Source: Nonomuraea terrae
Lineage (GTDB): Bacteria; Actinomycetota; Actinomycetes; Streptosporangiales; Streptosporangiaceae
Length of the DNA stretch: 64,000 bases
Direction: 5' to 3'
NCBI RefSeq assembly: GCF_004348995.1
Contig: NZ_SMKQ01000008.1
Location: 42,170-106,169 of the forward strand
The notes beneath the pieces are model-generated. The model searched no databases. It was not told the origin of the DNA and saw only the letters and a program-made list of their open reading frames with translations. The translations under genes and the position numbers were made by a program. The first letter of the stretch is position 1; each line of letters begins with the position of its first letter. Positions 34,093 to 40,847 of this stretch are shown in pieces.

Positions 34093-34649
34093 ACGAGCAG
34101 CCCAACACTGAGCATCCGATTCAGCAACTCTCAACAGAGATCGTCTACGAGAGCCCCTACATGAGGCTGAGAGAGGATCGGATCCGCCGGCTTGACGGGT
34201 CGGATGGCCTCTACACCTATGTTGAGAAGCCCGACTTTGCGCTCATCATTGCGATCGAGAACGACGGCTTCCATCTGGTGGAGCAGTATCGATACCCGGT
34301 GCGAGCTCGATCCTGGGAGTTCGTCCAGGGCACCTTCCCTAAGATGGGCGTGGGTGCTCCTGAACTGCTAGCTCGTGAAGAGCTCAGGCAGGAGACCGGC
34401 ATCACAGCCGGCGTTATGCGCCACCTCGGGCGGCTCCACTGCGCGAAGGGCATCTCATCCCAGGGCTTCGACGTATTTGTAGCCAGCGACCTGACCCACG
34501 GTGAGGCCGAGCTGGAAGTCGAAGAGCAGGATCTCCGCCATCAGTGGGTCAGCCGCACCGACTTCGAGAACATGGTGACCGACGGTGTGGTTACAGACGA
34601 CTCCACGCTGGCCGCCTACACGCTATTCCTGCTTCACCAAGGGGCATGA
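34089..34649 (+). CDS. Nudix hydrolase, Pif-like
   Basis: A 186-residue protein with a clear Nudix box (GAPELLAREELRQETGI, with the REELxxETG core). The protein resembles ADP-ribose pyrophosphatase-like Nudix enzymes (YRYPVRARSWEFVQGTFP). In pSAM2 the Nudix protein Pif gives immunity against incoming copies of the element. Position directly after and overlapping a GntR repressor gene supports the same role here. Enzymatic substrate is unknown. Confidence 0.82.
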   Translation: MNEQPNTEHPIQQLSTEIVYESPYMRLREDRIRRLDGSDGLYTYVEKPDFALIIAIENDGFHLVEQYRYPVRARSWEFVQGTFPKMGVGAPELLAREELRQETGITAGVMRHLGRLHCAKGISSQGFDVFVASDLTHGEAELEVEEQDLRHQWVSRTDFENMVTDGVVTDDSTLAAYTLFLLHQGA

Positions 34650-34694
34650 TCGAACTGTGGAGCCATGCGTCGAGCAGTTACCCGCAAGCGCGCC

Positions 34695-34904
34695 TTAGAG
34701 CTTGCGGCCGAGTAGCCGGGCCCCGAACCGCAGATGGTGGCCGCGCCCGTTGCATACCCGGCACATGCCGAACGCGCCCTTGAACATGGTCGAGTGACTC
34801 TCGCGTGACCGCTGACATGCTTTGCAGATCTTGAATGGGTGCACCATGCAAGAGCCGAAGTAGACGATCGCGCCGACGAGGGCGAGTAACAGGATCGGGT
34901 CCAC
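34695..34904 (-). CDS. Small membrane protein with CxxC-type zinc motif
   Basis: A 69-residue protein: one membrane helix (PILLLALVGAIVYFGSCMV), then two Cys pairs (ICKACQRS; GMCRVCNGRGHH) and a basic end. GTG 34904 follows GAGGGG. Small anchored zinc-ribbon proteins of this form recur in actinomycete AICEs; function unknown. Confidence 0.65.
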   Translation of the reverse strand: MDPILLLALVGAIVYFGSCMVHPFKICKACQRSRESHSTMFKGAFGMCRVCNGRGHHLRFGARLLGRKL

Positions 34905-34950
34905 ACGCAGCCCCTCTACTCGATGGGTGGGAGTCGCTTCGCTTGGTCGG

Positions 34951-35280
34951 CTACCGGCTTGCGGGAGGTCCGATCCGTCGTCGCATGTGGCGCATGTACA
35001 GGCCGTACGCGGCCACCATGAGACGCTCACGCAATCTCTCGTCGACCATCGTCCTTGAGCGGAACTCTTCGCGGATCGGTACCGGTCCGGCCTCGTTCAG
35101 CATGTACAGCAGCGTGGCTGCGATGAGCGCGTCGACTTCGTCCTGCGGATGCCAGGGCGCGTCATGGCAGCGGGCGCCGTCCCTGGTCAGCCACCAGCCG
35201 GCGTCGCTCACCTCGAACTGGTGTCGCCAGCAGGGCTTCACCAGGTCGCTGAGTATGGCGGGGAGATCGGCGTCGGTCAT
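34951..35280 (-). CDS. Hypothetical protein
   Basis: A 109-residue helical protein (LPAILSDLVKPCWRHQFEVS; LIAATLLYMLNEAGPVPIRE) ending in a basic RRRIGPPASR. ATG 35280 overlaps the upstream stop (ATGA). No domain recognised. Confidence 0.6.
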   Translation of the reverse strand: MTDADLPAILSDLVKPCWRHQFEVSDAGWWLTRDGARCHDAPWHPQDEVDALIAATLLYMLNEAGPVPIREEFRSRTMVDERLRERLMVAAYGLYMRHMRRRIGPPASR

Positions 35281-35546
35281 GGCAGGTCGCCGACCCGGAA
35301 CTCGGGTTCGGGCCGCGACCACGGCGGCTGGATGCGGCGCAGCTGAGGCTCCCACGCGGCGTGGGTGCGGAGGATGGCGCCCTGGATGACAGGGTCTTCC
35401 TCGTCGTCTCTGGCGACCGCTGTCTGCCCGGTGCCCTTGTGTGTGAGATGGATCCGCCCGTCCTCTGCGCGTACCACGTGACACTCGGGGATCTGGGGGA
35501 GCTGGGGCGTGGTCGCCGGAACGTCGCTCTCATAGGCTGAAGCCAT
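35277..35546 (-). CDS. Hypothetical protein
   Basis: An 89-residue protein (ECHVVRAEDGRIHLTHKGTG; DPVIQGAILRTHAAWEPQLR). ATG 35546 is chosen because GGAGGT lies 7-12 bases upstream; an ATG at 35561 is alternative. Divergent from a small GntR gene. Function unknown. Confidence 0.6.
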   Translation of the reverse strand: MASAYESDVPATTPQLPQIPECHVVRAEDGRIHLTHKGTGQTAVARDDEEDPVIQGAILRTHAAWEPQLRRIQPPWSRPEPEFRVGDLP

Positions 35547-35712
35547 ATATCGCACCTCCATCGTGCGATCAGGGCCCGTGTAGCGTTCCCGCGCTGCCGG
35601 GCCCAACTTTCTGTTGCCATCACCGTAGACCAAACGTCTGCCAACGTCTGCACCTGACTGCGGATATGGGCGATCGAAGGACCACGCCTGGGGACATCTA
35701 CGGTCCGTGGCC
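35547..35712. promoter_or_regulatory. Divergent intergenic region with tandem ACGTCTGC
   Basis: ACGTCTGC occurs twice in tandem 10 bp apart (about 35635 and 35645) between the divergent genes at 35546 and 35713. This fits a binding site for the small GntR protein encoded beside it. Confidence 0.45.
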
Positions 35713-35961
35713 ATGACGATCGACCATGACGGGATCGAACCGCTCTACCTCCAACTGGCGGCGATCCTGCGTGACCAGATCAAGTCAGGCGAACTCCCGC
35801 CGGGCCGCGCCATCCCAGCGGAGTCGAGGCTGATGCAGATCCACGAAGTCGGCCGCGACACCGTACGCAAGGCGGTGCGCTTGCTGCGCGATGAAGGGCT
35901 CGTGGTCGCGGTCCAGGGGCGTGGCACCTTCGTTGCGCCACAGGAGCCGAGCGAGGATTAA
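35713..35961 (+). CDS. GntR-type DNA-binding protein without effector domain
   Basis: An 82-residue protein that is only a GntR winged helix (YLQLAAILRDQIKSGELPPG; GRDTVRKAVRLLRDEGLVVA; GRGTFV). ATG 35713 is used; GTG 35707 would add two residues. Single-domain GntR regulators of this kind are frequent in actinomycete plasmids and AICEs and often control transfer genes. Confidence 0.75.
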   Translation: MTIDHDGIEPLYLQLAAILRDQIKSGELPPGRAIPAESRLMQIHEVGRDTVRKAVRLLRDEGLVVAVQGRGTFVAPQEPSED

Positions 35962-36162
35962 GCGGCGCGACGACGTGGGCCCGACAGCTTCTTCTGGCGA
36001 AGAATCTGTTCCCCACGTCGCCGCTTGGTCGAGCGTTCCCACTCCCGCATCTTGCGAAACATATGAGGTCTGAGGATCGGATGGGACGTCCTAGTACCAC
36101 CTAGGTCGGCCGGGGTAATTCCCGGAGGTCTGGGGTCTGTCCTAGGCCACTACGTTCTCACC

Positions 36163-36408
36163 ATGATCAAGTGGGAGCCGAAGTACCGCTACGAGCAGGT
36201 CGCCGATGACCTTCGCGAGCGGATCGAGCGTGGCGAGTACGCGCCCCGGTCTCCGATCCCGGCGATCCCACGGATCATGCAGATCTACGAGGTTGGTCGG
36301 AACACCGCTCTACACGCGGTCGCGCTTCTCGCCGACGAAGGGCTCGTGGTGATCAAACGGTCGCAGGGCACGTTCGTGGTGCCGCTGGAGGATCGGCCGC
36401 AGCGGTGA
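36163..36408 (+). CDS. Second single-domain GntR-type regulator
   Basis: An 81-residue GntR winged helix (YEQVADDLRERIERGEYAPR; GRNTALHAVALLADEGLVVI; SQGTFVVP), clearly related to the protein at 35,713. The region before it (35962-36162) has no gene and carries two CCTAGG-type words (near 36101 and 36142) that could be operators. It is the last gene before the att repeat. Confidence 0.72.
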   Translation: MIKWEPKYRYEQVADDLRERIERGEYAPRSPIPAIPRIMQIYEVGRNTALHAVALLADEGLVVIKRSQGTFVVPLEDRPQR

Positions 36409-36580
36409 CCGCGCCGGCGGGTGCGGAGCGTGACCCTCGAAGGGGCGGTTCGCGATTCGCGATGGATTCGCGATGACCAACGCCTAATGATCTCCGTTGG
36501 CGACCATTCATGACCAAGGAAACCCACGCTGACCAGCGGTGATTCTCTTCAGGGCAGGTGGCCAAATATAACGACTATTC

Positions 36581-36624
36581 TTTGCAAGCAGGAAGTCAGG
36601 AGTTCGAATCTCCTAGGCTCCACC
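36581..36624 (+). repeat. attachment core, left copy (tRNA-Ala(UGC) 3' fragment)
   Basis: Identical over 44 bp to 51897-51940. It holds a tttgcaa anticodon-loop sequence with anticodon TGC, a T-arm (aggag ttcgaat ctcct) and the acceptor strand AGGCTCCA. The matching 5' half of a tRNA (a GGAGCC-type acceptor strand) is absent upstream, so this is a pseudo-tRNA end, not a working gene. Confidence 0.88.
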
Positions 36625-36631
36625 GCAGGTC

Positions 36632-36668
36632 AAAGGCCACTTCCCATGATCAGGAAGTGGCCTTTTCA
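36632..36668 (+). terminator. Terminator following left att
   Basis: A perfect 13-bp stem, aaaggccacttcc (36632-36644) with ggaagtggccttt (36653-36665), loop catgatca. It is placed as the terminator of a tRNA gene would be. Confidence 0.8.
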
Positions 36669-36674
36669 ATCTTG

Positions 36675-36699
36675 TACAGCTGCAAAATACAGCTACAGC
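36675..36699 (+). repeat. TACAGC repeats at left att arm (candidate integrase sites)
   Basis: TACAGC occurs at 36675, 36688 and 36694, all in the same orientation, just inside the element. Two copies lie just inside the right end (51791 and 51804). They may be arm-type binding sites of the integrase or Xis. Confidence 0.4.
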
Positions 36700-36724
36700 C
36701 TCAGCCGTTCCACACACGCTCTCT

Positions 36725-36964
36725 CTATTCCTGCGGGATCGGGAATCCGTAGCGCTGTGAGATCTCCTTGAGAGCCTGAACGCAGGCAGACTGCACCGGC
36801 GCGTAGTTCTTGTACTGGAGCTTCACGCTGGCGTAGGGCTCATTGCGGCATGGGCCTCGACCAGAGGTCATACCGTGCCAGCCGCAGTGCCCCTTGTGTC
36901 CCTCTGTGTCTGGCTGATGATGCTCGGGTTTGTAGGGCTTGACCCATATGACGACGCTCTCCAT
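36725..36964 (-). CDS. Hypothetical protein with His/Cys-rich segment
   Basis: A 79-residue protein (MESVVIWVKPYKPEHHQPD) with HKGHCGWHGMTSGRGPC and a helical end (SACVQALKEISQRYG). ATG 36964 has AAGG upstream. It lies between att and the int terminator and is not part of the int operon. A metal-binding role is possible; family not recognised. Confidence 0.5.
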   Translation of the reverse strand: MESVVIWVKPYKPEHHQPDTEGHKGHCGWHGMTSGRGPCRNEPYASVKLQYKNYAPVQSACVQALKEISQRYGFPIPQE

Positions 36965-37021
36965 GAGGCCGACCTTACGAGCGTTCGGCAACAGAAGGAT
37001 TGAGATCTGTCGCAGCAAGCA

Positions 37022-37053
37022 AAGGCCATCCCCGAGCGTCCGGGGATGGCCTT
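37022..37053 (-). terminator. Terminator after the int gene
   Basis: A perfect 13-bp stem, aaggccatccccg (37022-37034) with cggggatggcctt (37041-37053), 6-base loop. On the minus strand it is followed by ttgct and lies 20 bases past the integrase stop. Confidence 0.85.
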
Positions 37054-37073
37054 CGGCATCGTTCTGTGTATCT

Positions 37074-38366
37074 CTAACGCTCTAGGTGATCTCCCAACCT
37101 CTTGAGTGCTTTGCGCGTCGCTTCCGACGAGACCTCGCTATACACGTTCATGGTCACTGAGATCTGCGAATGGCGAAGGATCTGCATGGCCACACGCGGG
37201 TGGACGTCGAGGGCGACGAGCAAGGACGCGCAGGTCTTACGGGTGGCGTGGACGTGCACCCTCCGTACTCCCGCCTTGGCACAGGCAGTCGCGAAGCTTC
37301 GCCGGAAGTTGGACGGCTCGATCGGCCGGCCACTGGCGGTCGTGAAGACGAGGCCGGTCTCCTGCCAGTGATCCCCAGCTGCTTCCCGGGAGATGTCGCG
37401 TGCCCGTTGACGGGCACGAAGGGCCGTCGTCACGATCTCGGGGAAAGGCAGGGTGGCGTCGGACGCGTCCGTCTTGGTCTGACGATGCAGCAGCTTGCCC
37501 GCGACGCGCTGAATCTGCCAGCCGATCGTCATCTCAGTCCGGTCGAGATCGACATCTTCCCACCGTAGCCCTAGCGTTTCACCTAGACGCAGCCCGAGGA
37601 CGAGCACCAGGACGTACGCCGGGTACATCGGGTCGTTGTTCTTGCGTGCGGACTCCAGGAAGGCCCGTGCCTCCTCGACGGACCAGGGCTTGACCTTGCG
37701 CTTGCGCGGCACCGACATCTTGACGTTGGTGGCGACGTTGCGGGTCAACGTCTCCTCCCGCACCGCATTGCTCAGGGCGGCCCGCAGCGTCATGTACGCG
37801 TCGTGAACCGTCCACTCCGAAGGTAGAGACCGACAGCACTTGCCGATGGCGCAGCAGTGCCGGCGCCGCTTCGGATTGCTGTGATTCTCGGGGCGTGCGG
37901 CATCTTTGCCCTGGTCGCAGCAGAGGCAGGAGCGGCGCAGCTTGTTCAGCCAGGTTTGGACGTCCCGGACGGTCAGCTTGTCGAGCCTCTTGGTGCCGAG
38001 CGCTGGAACGATGTAGAGGCGGACGAACATCTCGTAGTTGGCGGCCGTCTTGGGCGCGAGGTTGGGTTCCACGACATTCGTGAGCCAGTACAACAGGTAG
38101 TCCGATAGCTTCGGCGACTTCGTGACTACCGATCCCCTACGGGCCAACTCGTGGAGCTTGAGCCACTTCTCGTGGGTCTCCTCGCGGGTCTGGCCATAGG
38201 CCCATTTCCGGGTCTTCTTGCCTTCTGGGGTGGTGACCCAGACGTAGCCCGCCCAGCCGTTCTTGTACGGGAAGATCGAGCCTTCGTTGTTGGCCCGGGT
38301 TCGCCGACTCTTGCGAGGGCCGCGCTCGGGCTCGTCGGGTGTCGCTGTGGTGGCCTTGGCGGGCAT
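37074..38366 (-). CDS. int: Tyrosine recombinase (integrase)
   Basis: A 430-residue phage-type integrase. It has an N-terminal arm-binding part (NNEGSIFPYKNGWAGYVWV), a SAM-like core-binding domain (LSDYLLYWLTNVVEPNLAPK), and a catalytic domain with Arg in GLRLGETLGLRWEDV, HATR (the HxxR box), RHSQIS and the nucleophile Tyr in MNVYSEV. A Cys/His-rich insertion (RRSCLCCDQGKD..RRRHCCAIG) lies in the core region. ATG 38366 overlaps the Xis stop (ATGA), which fixes the start. It would recombine attP with the tRNA-Ala site. Confidence 0.93.
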   Translation of the reverse strand: MPAKATTATPDEPERGPRKSRRTRANNEGSIFPYKNGWAGYVWVTTPEGKKTRKWAYGQTREETHEKWLKLHELARRGSVVTKSPKLSDYLLYWLTNVVEPNLAPKTAANYEMFVRLYIVPALGTKRLDKLTVRDVQTWLNKLRRSCLCCDQGKDAARPENHSNPKRRRHCCAIGKCCRSLPSEWTVHDAYMTLRAALSNAVREETLTRNVATNVKMSVPRKRKVKPWSVEEARAFLESARKNNDPMYPAYVLVLVLGLRLGETLGLRWEDVDLDRTEMTIGWQIQRVAGKLLHRQTKTDASDATLPFPEIVTTALRARQRARDISREAAGDHWQETGLVFTTASGRPIEPSNFRRSFATACAKAGVRRVHVHATRKTCASLLVALDVHPRVAMQILRHSQISVTMNVYSEVSSEATRKALKRLGDHLER

Positions 38367-38548
38367 CAGGCGGTCTCCTCGCAGAGCTGGGTCACGTACG
38401 CCTCCAGTGCGGCGGCGGGGATGCGGCGGCAACGGACGCCGACGACGATCGAGCGGAGTTCGCCGGAGCGGATGAGGTTGTAGAGCGTCCAGCGGCTGAC
38501 CTTCAGGACGGCCATCGCTTCCGGGACGGTGAGCAGTTCAGCGGTCAT
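38366..38548 (-). CDS. xis: Excisionase (Xis)
   Basis: A 60-residue MerR/AlpA-type HTH protein (LLTVPEAMAVLKVSRWTLYN, then LIRSGELRSIVVG). It lies between rep and int, overlaps both, and is read in the same direction: the standard rep-xis-int order of pSAM2-like AICEs. It binds att arms to turn the integrase toward excision. Confidence 0.88.
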   Translation of the reverse strand: MTAELLTVPEAMAVLKVSRWTLYNLIRSGELRSIVVGVRCRRIPAAALEAYVTQLCEETA

Positions 38549-39908
38549 CTGGTCCCCTGAGGAGTGGCGCGTGCTGGCCGGTGATGGCCGAGGCGAGGAG
38601 TTGTTCGCCGACGGAAAGCCCTTGTCCGGCGTAGGCCCAGTGAGCAACGACGAGAACGGTGTCCTCGTCGAAGAGTGGGAGGCGTCCGGTGGTGATCTGT
38701 TCTGCGCGCATGTGTTCTTCACGGGCGGCGCGCAACGCGCCGAGGGTGGTCGAGTATCGGCGGGACTTGGTGGAGAAGTGGCCGCGGAAGCCGAGCATGT
38801 GGGCCCAGTGGGTGAGCCGTAGGTCGACAAGGCCGGGGTTTCGGCCCAGGCGCATGCAGGCGGCGATCAGCCGGCGGGCGTGCTCGCGTACCGGGAGTGC
38901 GGCCAGGTCGTCCAAGGGCTGAATGCGGCGGTCGAGGGTACCGACGCATTCGGCGGCCTTGGTGGCGTACTTGGCGATGTAGGAGGCTACGGCTTGTTCG
39001 GTGAGGTCGCCGTCCATGGTGATGGGGCGGACGTCGAGCTGCGTGCCCCATCGGAAGGTGCGGCTCAGCGGCTCGATCTCCGCTGTGACGACTGCGGCGG
39101 CGTGCTGGACGGCTTGGGCCAGGGCGTCGGCGGTCGCCCAGGGGGGTGGCGGTGAGTCGGGACCGTCTGGTCCGTCCAGGCGGATGACGGCGTGGAAGTG
39201 GACGACGCCGCGGCGCTGGTATTCGGCGACCTTGGCGAAGGCGATGCTGACGTGCTCGCGCAGGGCCTTGACGGTCAGGCCGTTGAGGCGGGCGAAGCGG
39301 CGGCGCAGGGCGAGGGTGAAGCGTCGCCAGAGTTCGGGGCTGATGGCGTTGAACAGGACCGAGCCGTCGTAGTCGTAGCAGTCGGGGCACAACGGTTCGC
39401 CGAGGCGCGGGTCGTCGGCGCTGTGGCGTTCGGTGCAGGACATGACACGTCCGTGCGGGCAGATCTCGGCGTCGCGACGGGCGTGGCAGGGCAGGACCTT
39501 GCCGGTCTTCTCCCGCCGGACGTGTACGGCTCCGAAGGACGGCGCGGTGAGGGTGACGAACAGGCACGGGTGCGCGCTGACCGTCTCGGGGACGCCCTTG
39601 CCTCCGACGAGCCCGGCGCGGACGAGCTGGTAGGTGTCGGCGCGGTAGACCTCGGCGCAGGCCGGGCAGCGGGAGGTACGGCGGGTCTTGCACGGGACGC
39701 GCAGGACACCGTTTGGTTCGGTTGTGGTGCTGTAGCGGTGAAGGAGGTGGCCGGTGGCCTGGTCGTAGTGTTCGACCTTGCCGCGCAGGTGGATGGGCTG
39801 ACGGCAGCCGCCGGTGTGCTTGATCTGGCAGGCCCAGCGGTCAAAGTCGGGTTGGTTGAGCCGGTGGATCATTCCGGCGACGGCATGGCTGTGGGCAAGG
39901 TGGGGCAA
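38538..39908 (-). CDS. repSA: RepSA-like rolling-circle replication initiator
   Basis: A 456-residue protein. It has many Cys pairs in the N-terminal half (SRCPACAEVYRAD; LCPDCYDYDG), the HUH motif in GVVHFHAVIRLDG, and a downstream catalytic segment SYIAKYATKAAEC with the nicking tyrosine. It would nick the origin of the excised circle so the AICE can replicate before transfer. TTG 39908 is the start given; the frame stays open upstream, so the true start is not certain. Its end overlaps xis. Confidence 0.9.
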   Translation of the reverse strand: MPHLAHSHAVAGMIHRLNQPDFDRWACQIKHTGGCRQPIHLRGKVEHYDQATGHLLHRYSTTTEPNGVLRVPCKTRRTSRCPACAEVYRADTYQLVRAGLVGGKGVPETVSAHPCLFVTLTAPSFGAVHVRREKTGKVLPCHARRDAEICPHGRVMSCTERHSADDPRLGEPLCPDCYDYDGSVLFNAISPELWRRFTLALRRRFARLNGLTVKALREHVSIAFAKVAEYQRRGVVHFHAVIRLDGPDGPDSPPPPWATADALAQAVQHAAAVVTAEIEPLSRTFRWGTQLDVRPITMDGDLTEQAVASYIAKYATKAAECVGTLDRRIQPLDDLAALPVREHARRLIAACMRLGRNPGLVDLRLTHWAHMLGFRGHFSTKSRRYSTTLGALRAAREEHMRAEQITTGRLPLFDEDTVLVVAHWAYAGQGLSVGEQLLASAITGQHAPLLRGPDDR

Positions 39909-40000
39909 GATGGGTTCCGTTCTATCCAGATGCTGGTGTGGATGGCCCCCGGCCTGGCGCGGATCTTGGCGGATGTGTGGCCAGGCGGGGGGCGCTACGG

Positions 40001-40129
40001 CTATGCGCCGTGGTTGTCGATGCCGGTGCCGTGGCAGTCGGCGCAGGTCTCGTCGTCGGTGATGCCGGTGCCGTTGCAGGTGCAGCAGCGGTAGTGGCCC
40101 TCGACGAAACCCGTGCAGTGATCTTGCAT
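40001..40129 (-). CDS. 42-residue CxxC zinc-ribbon-like protein
   Basis: A short open frame with a GAGAGG site: MQDHCTGFVEGHYRCC leads into two CxxCxGTG units (CTCNGTG; CADCHGTG), as in the DnaJ zinc region. It sits between rep and spd in the same direction, where AICEs often have a small gene of this kind. It probably binds zinc. Confidence 0.65.
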   Translation of the reverse strand: MQDHCTGFVEGHYRCCTCNGTGITDDETCADCHGTGIDNHGA

Positions 40130-40138
40130 GGGTTCCTC

Positions 40139-40825
40139 TCAGGAGGCTGAAGTCCGCAGGGTGCGGAGCAGGTCAGAAGCGAGTTGCTCGGACACGCCCA
40201 AGCGGGCACGAAGTAGGTCGCGGGTGATGGGTTCGCCATGCCTGGCGTGGTGCTCGACGGCGACGCGCCGTGCGTAGGCGAGCAGGGCCGGGTCAGGTGC
40301 GGGTCCGTGGTCCGGGCCCTCATCAGTCGGGACGAGGACGGGGCGGTCCGCTTGCGGGACGGTCCGCGATCCGGCCGGGGCGGACGTGGCTGGTACGCAC
40401 GACGAGGAGGGCTGCGGGAGGTCCCGCGGTGAGTCGGTACGGATAGCAGTGGCGCGGCGTTCGAGCATGGACACCGCGACGAGGAAGGCACCGGCCGGAG
40501 TGGCGGCGGTGATCCAGCCCCAGACAGTCGGTGTGGCCTGGGCGAGGTTGGCGGCTAGAGACAGGACGATGCCTCCCGTCAGAACCAGCACGGGCCACGA
40601 GACGGGTCCGCGTCGGGTACGGCCGGTCTTCTTGTCCCGTTGGCGTTCGCGGGCAGCCATGACGCAGGTCAGGTCGATGCAGATGGCGATGGCCCAGGAC
40701 ATCCAGCCGGACTGACCGTGTTCGCTGGCGGTCTGGCGAATGTGGGCGAACGAGCCAGCGCCCGCGATGACGGCCAGGACGAGAACCGGACCCGTGTCGA
40801 GCAGCCAGCCGGTGAAGCGACGCAC
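40139..40825 (-). CDS. DUF2637 SpdB-like spread protein
   Basis: A 228-residue protein with four membrane helices in the first 120 residues (LLDTGPVLVLAVIAGAGSF; AIAICIDLTCVMAAR; VLVLTGGIVLSLAANLA; TAATPAGAFLVAVSML), a Pro/Ser linker and a C-terminal helix-turn-helix-like region (ITRDLLRARLGVSEQLASDL). DUF2637 proteins accompany TraB/TraSA in AICEs and are needed for spread of the element through the recipient mycelium. GTG 40825 follows GAGGAG. Confidence 0.82.
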   Translation of the reverse strand: MRRFTGWLLDTGPVLVLAVIAGAGSFAHIRQTASEHGQSGWMSWAIAICIDLTCVMAARERQRDKKTGRTRRGPVSWPVLVLTGGIVLSLAANLAQATPTVWGWITAATPAGAFLVAVSMLERRATAIRTDSPRDLPQPSSSCVPATSAPAGSRTVPQADRPVLVPTDEGPDHGPAPDPALLAYARRVAVEHHARHGEPITRDLLRARLGVSEQLASDLLRTLRTSAS

Positions 40826-40847
40826 CTCGTCTCCTCCTCGCCGTCGT

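Larger units (their letters stand above)
1..36580. mobile_element. Prophage with an AICE-like transfer module (left element, left end not in window)
   Basis: Late siphovirus genes fill 1-19,560 on the plus strand. Lysogeny, cargo and conjugation-type genes follow up to 36,408, mostly on the minus strand, and the first copy of the 44-bp att repeat begins at 36,581. No terminase, portal, integrase or phage replication gene is visible, so the packaging end and left attachment site must lie before base 1 if the element is complete. Treating 1-36,580 as one element is an inference: it rests on no att-like core being seen between the phage and transfer halves. Two adjacent elements, with the second lacking its integrase, remain possible. 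Confidence 0.6.

Noticed and set aside
36581..36624. A complete tRNA-Ala gene at the left repeat
   Set aside because: The anticodon loop and 3' half are present, but the anticodon 5' stem, D-arm and acceptor 5' strand are missing upstream; the same is true at 51897.
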